A DNA stretch of 64,000 nucleotides from Bombyx mori (Eukaryota > Arthropoda > Insecta > Lepidoptera > Bombycidae), in assembly GCF_030269925.1 (NCBI RefSeq), contig NC_085131.1, forward strand, positions 13,811,501-13,875,500. Reading direction: 5' to 3'. The notes under the pieces were generated by a model. It made no database searches and had not been told where the DNA came from. It saw nothing but the letters and a program-made list of their open reading frames with translations. Below, piece after piece: positions 44,323 to 54,990 of the stretch (position 1 is its first letter; each line of letters begins with the position of its first letter). The position numbers and the translations under genes were made by a program.

Positions 44323-44438
44323 GTTTTTTTTTTTGTCCTTGTAGGCAGACGAGCACACAGCCTACCTGATGGTGAGTGGTTACCATCGCCCATGGACTTC
44401 AGCAATGCCAGGGGCAGAACCAAGCCGTAGCCAACCGA
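44323..44438 (-). mobile_element. CR1/jockey-group LINE 3' end
   Basis: T-tract, TTGTAGGCAGACGAGCACAC and CCAGGGGCAGAACCAAGCCG match the LINE tail at 54963. Confidence 0.85.
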
Positions 44439-44940
44439 CCTAATTTGAATTGATTCCTGTTTTACAAGCTTTTAAGTTCCGGTTTGAAAGATAAGTTATT
44501 CTTTAAGTTAATAAGCCTAAGATTATGATACCACGTTCTATTGAAATCACTCGACAAAAAACAGGAATAGCTTCAAAATATAAATCAATGAAATATTGTT
44601 TGCTACTAAATTTACTACTAATTTAAACAAATGAAATTTAAAGACTAGTAAAAACTCACGTCTTAAAAGCAAGTCGAACTATATTTTTATCTTACTGTAA
44701 ATCTAATGAGAATATCTAGACTAAGTCATAAAAATATTGTAATTATACATTGATGCATGATACATGTGAAAATTTTCAAGATAGGGTAGTTAAATGCTAT
44801 GCTGGTGAGCTTTTAGAATCCCATATGTGAATTCCACCCCAATGATCGCTTTAATTAAATTGTAATAATAATTAAATATTTATTGTCTCATTTTCAATCC
44901 TTTTTTATAAATATTGCATAATTGATAATATTTTAATAAA
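44439..44940. other. AT-rich stretch with no recognised feature
   Basis: Nothing beyond AT-rich sequence. Confidence 0.4.
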
Positions 44941-45275
44941 TGTACAGTAAGGAACGAAATAAGTCTGAAGACGTACCGGTTCACCTTCCTTCCACTGACT
45001 CGCGCTCCCTGGGCTCAGCGTCGTTTGTGTCGGCTCGGAGGTGGGACCGTCTGTCCCTTGACTGGTACACGATGAACAATTGTCGCTGGTTCTAATGGTT
45101 ACGCGTGACTTGCGTTGGATAATTGTTGTTGTTTGTAATAAAGAATGTCTGCCGCGGAACGCGTGTGCTAATTTACTATGCGACGGCGATCTCTGCCCGT
45201 AGGCTTAGAGGGGTTGCTCAGCAAGCTTCTGGTTGGCTAGCCGGCCGTCTACAGGCGAGATCGAACCTTACTGCA
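44941..45275 (+). mobile_element. Candidate solo LTR, no TSD found
   Basis: The unit starts TGTACAGTAAGGAACGA and ends TCGAACCTTACTGCA. Its ends are imperfect inverted repeats with TG...CA termini. It is GC-richer than the flanks and has AATAAA at about 45138, followed by GTCTG, as in LTR polyadenylation regions. The flanking 5-mers (ATAAA and CCTAG) do not match, so the call is tentative. It could also be the edge of a different element. Confidence 0.4.
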
Positions 45276-45934
45276 CCTAGGTTAAGACTCGTGTTGTCTT
45301 GAAGATGTATTGCCTAATACTCGATACTAATAAAAATATCGAAACACGAAAAAATCCGTTTCAGTACGAAACAATAAATTTACTCTGTATCCTTATTGTC
45401 ATGTTTTTTCTAACAGCTGTGTGTACAAGATATATTAAATAAATAAATAAAAATAAATAAATATAGCATAAATCATAATTATGAAACCTAGAATTAGACT
45501 TAGATAGATTATAAAGGTCGCTAACGTGAGATGGGATGCACGCTCTCAAAACCCCCACAATCGCTACTGAATATTTTAGAAGAGTATATAGTGTTAGGTA
45601 TTTTTTTTTCTTTTATCAAATGGCTCCAACGCCTTAGGCATTGATTTTGTCAATGTTACAGTATAAAGAAAAATGACCGATACTTAGCGAAAACAAACCT
45701 AATTTTACAAATAAACTTGATCAGTTTATCCATACGCGAATCTGTGATTTAAAAAAAACCATTAGATAAGTTGCATTAAGTGACGACGCTATTACGACGG
45801 GCTGACGTTGAAAAAATTGACGGAGTTACTCAAGAATATAAATGTCGAATACTCGTATCGTCTTTTCTCGTGTCATTTAAAATAATAATGCTTAAGGCTC
45901 ATGAAAAACTAAAAAAAACAAAATGTTGCACACA
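45276..45934. other. AT-rich stretch with an A3T-type simple repeat
   Basis: A TAAATAAATAAATAAAAATAAA run lies near 45436-45462. No gene seen. Confidence 0.4.
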
Positions 45935-46288
45935 TTCACACGTGGTAGAAGTGAAACCTTCCAAAATTAAAATACAATTATCCCAAACGTCTTAAGTATA
46001 TGTAAAATTTTGTCATTAGTAAATAATTGTAAGGTAGCGCCCTCTGTGAATTGATATTTTAATTTCACGTATAATCCTAAATTAAAATTCACTACAAGAG
46101 CTTTCATACACACGTTAGTATTAAAAAATCTCACAGATGGCGCTGTATTAAATAGTATGTATATTTCTGTCTCATTCTTTGCTGGCTTCATCTTACACAT
46201 TTTTGTATTTGTGTCTCTTACCTGTCGTTTTTTCCGTTGCATCCGGTTTGAAATCACAACGATTCTAAAGAAGTTTTCACTTCAAAAA
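45935..46288 (-). mobile_element. MITE-like element, copy 1 of an inverted pair
   Basis: About 354 bp that recurs inverted at 53616-53970 with only two differences across the 291 bases I compared. Its ends carry an imperfect inverted repeat based on GAAGTGAAA..CTTC (GTAGAAGTGAAACCTTCC on one side, TTTGAAGTGAAAACTTCTT on the other). A 96-codon frame on the minus strand is open in both copies. It starts MISNRMQRKKRQVRD but resembles no family I know. Non-autonomous DNA element is the simplest reading. Confidence 0.65.
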
Positions 46289-47489
46289 GGATTTTGAGAA
46301 CGCTGTCGCTTATGACCAAATCATGATCCCCGTAAACTCGCTACAATAGCACGCCACTCGATTCTCGGACAATTTCCTGCTAATGATAAAACTAAGGCGC
46401 TACTACTGTGTCGAATTTAAAAATAACCTCAATAATGTTCACTAAAATGTGACGCACCGGTAGTAATTACTTAATAGATAATTGTGAGATATTTTTTTTT
46501 AGAATAACCAGGGTGAATGTTTTTACGAGCGCAACGTTTGTAGATTGGAGTTTTCGCGATTTCAGACAATACATTTTAAATGAAAAGCTATTTTTTTTTT
46601 AGAAATTTATCAATTTAAAATACTAAAATCGCGAAATGTGTGCATTTGTCTAAACCATTGGTATAGCTTATAGGAAACGACAAAGGGTATAATATCTTCC
46701 AAAGAGCATCATTTGGCTCAGTAGACCGAATATGCACACGATATGCCTCGGGCCCATTTAATTAGTAAGAGTATTCACTAAAGGTCACTAGCACAATTCA
46801 GGCTTACACGCCATACATACGAGCTGTATATCAAATTAAATAATTTACTTATTAAATAATATGATTGTTTTACTTCAACGAATATTAAGCGAACCAACGA
46901 GCTAATTTCATTAGTTTTAATCTTGTTAGGAATTGTCGACAATATCTCCAATAACCTATTTATTTATCGTCCTATTGAGCTTTAGAAGATTACGAAACCT
47001 CTTTGATCACACTTCGACAAGATATACAACTAGACCACTGTCAGTGTTTTATATTCAATTTAAATACGTTATTTCATTAAAGCTCGCTTGACAGCTTTCA
47101 GCTGAAAGCTTTCAATTAATTCCTTGTACCGTAGAACTTTACGTAGCTCCTGCATCGTCCAGGTGTTGGATATTAAAAGCGCACTAACTACATGTAGCCC
47201 CAGTCTAAGCTGAATTGACGGTAGTTCACTGTTTAAGCTTTCAGTGCTTTGTAAATTTAATTATAGAAACTTTACTAACTTAATTATAACTGATTTGGTC
47301 GTAGAGCATTGCGCGTTCGAGCTTGTAATAAGTAATTGTAATTTTCAGTTATTCTTTAATCTATAAATAACCCATATGATTGAGTTCGTTAAAATATCTG
47401 GAGATTTGAACTTCATACTGTGGACGGTAATAACAACTTTTCTTGTTTTCCTATATATTTTCCTAAATTTATTTTTATCACCCACTCCT
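46289..47489. other. AT-rich stretch with no recognised feature
   Basis: No frame or shared repeat. Confidence 0.4.
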
Positions 47490-47612
47490 ATTGTGGTAAT
47501 TGGAGTCCATATGCAGTACAATGTGCTGCAACCCCTTGTTACACCCTTCAAACTGGAATTTATCAGGGTGCGTACTACCCATGCGGGACCACAGCAAGCT
47601 CTACTATCATTA
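47490..47612 (-). mobile_element. Very diverged Bm1-like SINE body
   Basis: GGTAATTGGAGTCCATATG, ACCCTTCAAACTGGAATT and GTACTACCCATGCGGGACC keep the reversed order of body landmarks with low identity. Confidence 0.5.
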
Positions 47613-47639
47613 AAAAAAGAAATATTTACATTTTACTTG

Positions 47640-47972
47640 GAATGACAGCAATGCTGCGTGGAGTAACGAAAACGGATACAATACGTAATGAATATGTTAG
47701 AGGAAGTCTGAAAGTGGCACCTGTGACAGAGAAGTTGGGAAGTGCGCGTTTGGGATAATATGGATATGTGATGAGACGAAATTAAAATGAGGTTGGTAAG
47801 GTGTTAACTATGAATGTGGAAAGTTATAGATGAAGAGGTAGAACTAAGAAGAAATGGATGGATTGCGTCAAAGACAATATAAGAAATGGTATATGACAGA
47901 GGAGTATGGAAGGAGAAAACATGTTGCGCCGACCCCAGGTGACTGGGAGAAAGGGTAGGAGAATATAAAATA
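47640..47972 (+). pseudogene. RTE-type LINE C-terminal ORF relic
   Basis: Motifs LRGVTKTDTIRNEYVRGS and LKVAPVTEKLGSARLG are followed by stop codons. Remnants of MDCVKDN and RRPQVTGRKG come later. Same family as 10205 and 61197. Confidence 0.85.
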
Positions 47973-49098
47973 TATTACACTTACAGCCTTAAGGTACCCA
48001 AGACATCGTATTCTATTCTCAAATTATTATTTATATTTTATTATTTTACATATTATGTATATGTGTAGAGAGGTACTAGCTTATGCAACCACATTTAAAA
48101 AATCTCAAAACCCACAAATCAATTCCAAAGTTACAGATTACCATAAAAAAGCAAAATGAACTAGGAGCTTCGGATAACAACTTAAATATGTAAGACTGAG
48201 TATCAGAACTAATCAATCTTAGCTTTCCCAACCAATTAGGCGTCGGAAAGTTGACTAATGAAAGATCCTCAGAGGAAAAAGTCCGGTAACTTTTTCTTTG
48301 AGGATGCTTGGATCTTCGCGAGTTAAAGTATTTTTTGTGTTTGCTTTTTACTTAGAAAATCTATCGCTTTTTCTTTTGTTTTTTTTTCTTATTTTAAAAC
48401 TCAATGTTGAAAATGCTGATTTTGATAAAATTACAGATGTGTCAATTTCGTCTTAAGTAAAATTATTTTAAATTTCTATTAAAGTAAGTTACATTTAATA
48501 GTGCATTTACAACCGATTTGTATTCACTGTTGGATGTAGACCTGTCATAAAGCACGCCACGTGAGCCGACCCTGGGCCTCTGTGTTTAGGTGACAGCACA
48601 AAGCAAGTCTAATTAAGTTTTAACCAGTTCTAAATAAGTTGTAACCAACTTAATCTGTCGATAGAGCTTCACTGGTTTCATTTTTGGTTTTTGGAAATTA
48701 ATTTCATCATATATGCTTGGAAGTACAGACATAAAATTCATGACAAGATTTTTTAAATCATGATAAATAAATTTAGAATGATTTGACATAAAATAAAAAT
48801 ATACAAATTTCTTAATTATATTATAATTTGTAGTAAATATATTTTAATCCACGCATGTACAGAATATCATTGTTAAACTCTAAATTGACAGGGACATGTC
48901 GACCGGCTGGCGATAATCGACTTTACGGTTCTACGGCAGTTACTACGATAATTCGAATTGCATCTCACACAAGGATATTCACTTTTTGATGCAACAGCAC
49001 AAATGGTCAGTGAGGAGGCTGCAAACATCGGCCGGTACAGTGCACCCCACCAGTTAATTGCAACACCTACCAAACTATAACCACGCGTATTTACCGAA
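47973..49098. other. AT-rich stretch with no recognised feature
   Basis: 48870-49080 is less AT-rich, with no motif I can name. Confidence 0.4.
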
Positions 49099-49394
49099 TC
49101 TATACTAATATTATAAAGCGGAAGAGTTTGTTTGTTCGAACGCGATAATCTCAGGAACTACTGATCCGATTTGATACTTTCAGTGTTCGATAGCCCATTT
49201 ATTGAGAAAGGCTAGAGGCTATATAACATCACGCTAAAACCAATACAAGTGGAGCACAAATAACGAATGTTTCAAAATAAGGGTTAAAATAGCTCTAGCA
49301 TTCTATAATTCAAAAATATTTTCACTTTCTACGTAAATGAAGTGGGGGTAAAATTTAGCGTTATACCAAAGTAACTATTCTATGCAAAAGCTAG
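49099..49394 (+). mobile_element. Helitron-like non-autonomous element
   Basis: It starts TCTATACTAATATTATAAAG, has the CTACTGATCCGATTTGATAC block, and ends ATGCAAAAGCTAG before T. TC start and CTAG end fit Helitrons. Confidence 0.7.
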
Positions 49395-49539
49395 TTATTC
49401 ATAAAAACCCTTCTCTGGAACATGAACGTGTTTCGTTCAATAATTGACAAATGTAATCGAGGAATATGAAGATCAGAGAGACAGCGTTGTCTAATCATCA
49501 GTCAAAAGCATAGTTGACTTACTACAGCCGTTTTTTTAA

Positions 49540-49730
49540 TTTTTTTATTGCTTAGTGCGTGGACGAGCTCACAGTCCACCTGGTGTTAAGTGGTTACTGG
49601 AGCCCATAGTCATCTACAACGTAAATGCGCCACACACCTTGAGATATGAGTTCTAAGGTCTCAGTATAGTCACAACGGCTGCCCCACCCTCCAAATCGAA
49701 ACGCATTACTGCTTCACGGCAGAAATAGGC
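49540..49730 (-). mobile_element. Bm1-like SINE body, 3' part
   Basis: Poly-T to GGCAGAAATAGGC; the last 50 bases of the body up to the usual boundary are missing. Confidence 0.9.
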
Positions 49731-51561
49731 GATTTCAAAGCTTTCCTGTGAATCAATTTTTCGAGACTCAAAACATCCACATTAACATTCTCACAACCCT
49801 AATCCGTGAACAACTAAATTCGCGACACACCCTTTGGCGCTACACAACGAAAACAATAGTAGCTCCTGCAAGATTAGACGATTCGGGACAGTTTCATTTG
49901 GCGTGTCTGCATCCGGACATCTCCTGAATAGCAAGGAGCATCTGGAGCCGGTTTAAACCGGATCATCCCGGCAAAATGGACGCCCGGATCGTATTAAAAC
50001 TCTTTCGGCGCCAAATTGTTTTAGAGGGAGCCGTTCCGTAATTGAATGATCGTTTTTATAGTTATTTTATTAAGTTTTGCAATTTTAGTCAATTACAAAC
50101 TTTATTTTCTATTTTATTTTGTTCAAAAACTGCTTAAAATAAACAGAATAATACAAAAAAAAAACCGAGCAAATCTATTATGGGATTAAGCTTATTTCTA
50201 TCAATATTTTCAGAGTAAAACGGAACGCTTTTGATTATTTTTGGCTTCAACTAAATAAATAAAAAATATTTATGTATTCGTTTTTAGATCAGTTACGCTG
50301 TAGTATATAAATAAAACCGTGGCCTACGATATTAATAAACATAGTAAAAATAATGTAACTTATAATCAATACTTTATTAGTGAATGCACTTTGTAATTCC
50401 AGTCGTTTTAAAGTCTTCTAATCATTAAACGTGTCTTGTTTTAATCAGTGTAAGCATCCATGACCTCAACGTCATCTGAAACTACAAACAGAATCTACAG
50501 CATTCAAGATAATTGCATCCACGAAAGATAGCTTAGCTTAAGACAAAAAAAACAACTCAAATAAAAACAAATTAGAAAAGTTGCAGTACTCTGAATAAGT
50601 AATCAATGTTCTGAAAACTAAAATTAGTTACGAACTTGAGTATCTTTGAAATTGTGTAACATTGAAAAAAGTCAACTGGCTCCGTAATTTCTGAAAATGT
50701 CAATTCACAAATGATAAGACATGTTATGGTTCAAAATAAAATAGATATAAAGAGCTCTTACGAAGCTGGCAAAGGATAAAAGAAGGTCGACGACCGCATA
50801 GCGTCTACGAAAATCGTAGCTCGTGTCTACGACAGAGCTACGAGCATGGCAGCTTTAGTAATAACATTATTAAATAGTATATTCAGTATACGTCAGCAAC
50901 TTAGAGATCGTTTAAGTAAAAGAATATTTTCGAACGTTAATTATATGTCGCTGTATTATTTTAACAAAAATATATACAGTCAAAATCTGTTATAACGACA
51001 TCGAAGGGACTGCTCATATTCAGTCGTAAAAACCGATAGTCGTAACAACCGGTGATGTTTAATGTGTATCGTGCAAGTACAAACAAATCGATAGGGAATT
51101 ATTGGAAAAATATATTTACATAATACGCGATTTTTCTTCAATATTAAATTGTTTTCTTTTTCTTTGCGACATTTTGAAAATTTCACGAATAACTCCCCAA
51201 AGTTTTGGTGCGTCTTGTGTATAGATAAGTAAAAAACTAACTGAAGAGATATGAAGAAGCGGACTTTGACTCTACCGCAAACAACCCCTCCAGGGACGTA
51301 TAACTAACCTTTTCAGCCCTGGGTCGTTCCGGAGTACTTTTCAAATAACGATAAATTCCCTTATAGAAATTGACCCATATGAATAACAGCGGTGTCTTAA
51401 AGTTTGAAGATTAGAATTTTTCGCGTATCTTTTCTCAGGTGAGGTAGACTAGGAGGCGTTATGATTTTGTGAGCTGTATCTGGATTTCTAAAGAAATGTA
51501 ATTAAAGTAATGCAACAAAAATGCCTCCAATTTAAGTCGTATTTCAACTTATCATTTAAAC
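49731..51561. other. Unannotated stretch with a palindrome and a hairpin
   Basis: 49780-50040 is GC-richer and contains the perfect 14-base palindrome CCGGTTTAAACCGG (49948-49961). 50815-50842 can fold into a tight hairpin. No gene is supported. Confidence 0.4.
50815..50842. repeat. Short inverted repeat / hairpin
   Basis: CGTAGCTC pairs with GAGCTACG, then TGTC with GACA around a TAC loop and one bulged G. A 12-bp stem in 28 bases; function unknown. Confidence 0.6.
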
Positions 51562-51676
51562 GGTAGGCAGCGGCTTGGCTCTGCCCCTGGCATTGCTGAC
51601 GTCCATGAGCGACGGTAACCACTCACCATCAGGTGGGCCGTATGCTCGTCTGCCTAAGCGGCAATACAAAAAAAAT
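51562..51676 (+). mobile_element. CR1/jockey-group LINE 3' end
   Basis: GGTAGGCAGCGGCTTGGCTC, CTGGCATTGCTGACGTCC and CAATACAAAAAAAA tail. It includes the last ~25 codons. Confidence 0.85.
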
Positions 51677-51884
51677 CATGGTATAATTATCTAATAAGAT
51701 AGCATAGCCTGCTTAGTATTAAGTAGGAAACATAACCATAGATAAGCCTAATAAAATGAATGCAAAATTAGTAATGAATTAGACATTATACAAAAAAAAA
51801 TACACAAATTCTTTATTTTCAAAAGCCAGTCAAAACAATACAATGATTGGAGTCTCTTTTTAAGCGTGCAAGCCTGTACTAGGA

Positions 51885-51904
51885 GAATATATATATATAT
51901 ATAG
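51885..51904. repeat. TA microsatellite
   Basis: ATATATATATATATATAT run, next to a repeated AGGAGAATAT. Confidence 0.85.
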
Positions 51905-52056
51905 GAGAATATTATATTATTATGTATTAAAAGGCGTCTTTCCATTTGTTCTTATCACAAATAATCACCCGATTACAAGCGTTACAAACATTAAATTTCT
52001 GTGCACGACTACGACACACGCAATTTATTATTGAATGAGTGCATGTGTGTTTTGAA

Positions 52057-52128
52057 GACCATGGACGACGGTAACCACTCACCATCCGGTGGGCCGTATG
52101 CTCGTGTGCCTAGAAGGGCAATAAAAAA
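52057..52128 (+). mobile_element. CR1/jockey-group LINE 3' end, short
   Basis: CATGGACGACGGTAACCACTC, CGTATGCTCGTGTGCC and CAATAAAAAA tail. Confidence 0.8.
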
Positions 52129-52581
52129 GGACATATAAAATAACTTACATAAGTTATATTTTTCAAATAAAACTACTGCATATATGTTTATGTTCAACAG
52201 ATGTTTTTAATTGCAAGGTTCCTAGCTCACGGGCTAAAACTTAACGCAGCGTAAGCAATTTATATGAAAACCAGCGCAGAAAGACTTTCTTTAATTTCAA
52301 CTATAAAAATGCGAAATTGAAGTATAAATTGAGATTTCTTCAATCTAGTTCCATAAGAAGAGTAGTCATACTAAGCCTTTTATAGTATTTATTTATGCAA
52401 CCAATTTGCAAAGAAACGAGGGTTTTCTCCTGAAAATTCTAAGTCTCTTTAAAACTACAGTTAAATAATTAAGTCAAATTGGAGTGTTTTTTTTTGAATG
52501 ATTGAAATTTAGTTATGTTTTAAGAACCGTACGGTTTACGATATGATGAATCACTGTCATGTGGATCTTCTCAATTACAAA

Positions 52582-52761
52582 CACTGAGTTTCTCGCCGGA
52601 TCTTCTCAGTGGGTCACGTTTCCGATCCGATGATAGATTCTGCGAAGCACTGCTCTTGTTAGGGCTGTGTTAGCAACGTCCTCAAGTTAGAGAGAGCCCC
52701 GTGAACTCACCTACTCGTTATGAGAATTAGGCATAACCCCTCTAGGCTACTAGAATTGGTA
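52582..52761 (+). mobile_element. Second SINE family copy, most complete
   Basis: ACTGAGTTTCTCGCCGGATC, TTCTGCGAAGCACTGCTC, AGAGCCCCGTGAACTCACC and AACCCCTCTAGGCTACTAG. No clear A-tail. It defines the 5' part (GAGTTTCTCGCC) shared with 59853. Confidence 0.8.
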
Positions 52762-53012
52762 CGAACATAAATAAACACAAATTTTGCAATAGAGCATTCT
52801 GTTAATCATTTTCTTTATCTAATTTGTATCATGTTTGTTCTGATCGTTTTTTTTCAACCTAACTTATTATAATAGTTGAGAGATTTTAGAAATCATCTAT
52901 TTAATACGATTCTTAAGTTCATAGTCTTGTAGCTGAACCTCCAAGTAACAAAAAGTCTCACTGTCAGATGATTTCATTTTGTCTAGTTACTTACCTAACT
53001 ATTTTTTGGTTG

Positions 53013-53251
53013 TTTTTATTGCTTAAATGGGTAAACGAGCTCACAGCCCACCTGGTGTTAAGTGGTTACTGGAGCCCATAGACATCTACAACGTAAATGC
53101 GCCATCCACCTTGAGATATAGGTTCTAAGGTCTCAGTATAGTTACAACGGCTGCCCCACGCTTCAAACCGAAACGCATTACTGCTTCACGGCAGAAATAG
53201 GCAGGAAGGTGGTACCTATCCGCGCGGACTCACAAGAGGTCCTACCACCAA
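53013..53251 (-). mobile_element. Bm1-like SINE body, headless
   Basis: T-tract, reversed body, ending at the boundary GGTCCTACCACC. Little diverged. Confidence 0.92.
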
Positions 53252-53615
53252 CAACCCTAGAAATAACGAACGACAACTAACCCTAAAAACAATTACTTAT
53301 CGAGATACTACTTTGTGACTTCCACAATGGCTATGTAACTACAATCTCGGAGTCACGGGTGCACAACTTAACGACTCACATAAACAACGCAGTGGCCAGA
53401 GACACGTATAAAGTGCCCTGCTGCTATACGTGCAACACAAGATTTATACGCTCCGAATGTCTTTGCAAGAGAAAAAAACACATTTCAGTTTTATTGGTGG
53501 TAACGTCTCTTGTGAAAACATGAGGAGGTGAGCTCACATAGCACTGACCGTAAGCGTTTAGTAATCTTTACGGACGTCACAACATGAATCTCGTACGCTT
53601 ACAAAAATAGGATTA
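53252..53615. other. No recognised feature
   Basis: Moderate AT content; no frame or shared repeat. Confidence 0.4.
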
Positions 53616-53970
53616 TTTTTTGAAGTGAAAACTTCTTTAGAATCGTTGTGATTTCAAACCGGATGCAACGGAAAAAACGACAGGTAAGAGACACAAATAC
53701 AAAAATGTGTAGGATGAAGCCAGCAAAGAATGAGACAGAAATATACATACTATTTAATACAGCGCCATCTGTGAGATTTTTTAATACTAACGTGTGTATG
53801 AAAGCTCTTGTAGTGAATTTTAATTTAGGATTATACGTGAAATTAAAATATCAATTCACAGAGGGCGCTACCTTACAATTATTTACTAATGACAAAATTT
53901 TACATATACTTAAGACGTTTAGGATAATTGTATTTTAATTTTGGAAGGTTTCACTTCTACCACGTGTGAA
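53616..53970 (+). mobile_element. MITE-like element, copy 2 of an inverted pair
   Basis: Inverted counterpart of 45935-46288. The open 96-codon frame differs by two residues (K/R and G/R). Homology stops at TTTTTGAAGTGAAAACTTC on the left and at CCACGTGTGAATTGCA on the right. Confidence 0.65.
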
Positions 53971-54249
53971 TTGCACAAATTTTTTTTTTTTAAATTAGGT
54001 TAGATTCTAGCTTGGGTTAATTGAATTTGAGCTGACAAAAAAACAATGAAAAGGAAATATAGATTTTTTAATGCCATTATATAATTTTTCATTTGAAAGT
54101 CATGACCTTATCAACACCAACACACTACTTAGCGCAGTGTCGAGCGCTTGTGGTTCGCGAGATCGCATTCCGGGATACGATTCCGATTTATTAGTTTTAA
54201 TTTCTTAAAAGATTATTCGAAGGTAGTTTTGTCTGCTCTTCATTAGGTA

Positions 54250-54678
54250 ATTTTTTTTTTTGCTTAGATGGGTGAACGTACTCACAGCCCTGGTCCTAAG
54301 TGGTTACTGGAGTCCATAGACAGTTACGTAAATGCGCCACCCACCTTGAGATATAAGTTCTAAGGTCTCAGTATAATTACAACGGCTGCCCCACCCTTCA
54401 AGCCGAAACACATTACTGCTTCACGGCAAAAATAAGCGGGGTGGTGGTACTTACCGCGGACTCACAAGAGGTCCTACCACCAGTAATTACGAAAATTATA
54501 ACTTTGCAAGTTTGACTTTTATTACACGATGTTATTCCTTCATCGTGGAAGTCAATCGAGAACATTTCTTAAGTACGTATTTCATTAGAAAAATTGGTAA
54601 CCGCCTGCGGGATTCGAACACCGGTGCATCGATAGATACGAATACACCGGACGTCTTATCCTTTAGGCCACGACGACT
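54250..54678 (-). mobile_element. Bm1-like SINE, full length
   Basis: Poly-T, reversed body, linker with GTGGAAGTCAATCGAGAAC, B-box-like GGATTCGAACACC, hairpin CGGTGCATCG/CGAATACACCG, and head end CCACGACGAC. Confidence 0.92.
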
Positions 54679-54950
54679 TCAAAAGACTTAAGATAACTTT
54701 AATGTAATGTCGATTAAAATAACAATAAACTAAGAATTACCCAAACGAATCATAGAGTCTAAAGAAATGTAATTTGTAAAATAAAAGGGACAGCAAGCGG
54801 TTTCAATTAATCTAAACGTTGTTGTGGGAAAAGTTAATAACTTAAAAGTCGCACAATTAACGGGCTTCCGCTTGTAATTCAGCCGGAACAGCACTAACAC
54901 GCGGTGAACTATTGCAGTAGCGGCTCACTGACAAGCGGTAGAGGGAGCGG

Positions 54951-54954
54951 CTAT

Positions 54955-54962
<8 letters not shown>
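54951..54962. repeat. Target-site duplication of CR1/jockey-group LINE, left
   Basis: CTATAATTTTTT, repeated at 56886-56897. The last T's cannot be told from the reversed poly-A tail. Confidence 0.85.

Positions 54963-54990
<28 letters not shown>

Noticed and set aside
45935..53970. One 8-kb DNA transposon bounded by the inverted pair
   Set aside because: The DNA between holds only old SINEs, LINE relics and a Helitron-like unit, with no transposase. Each copy also has its own short inverted ends.
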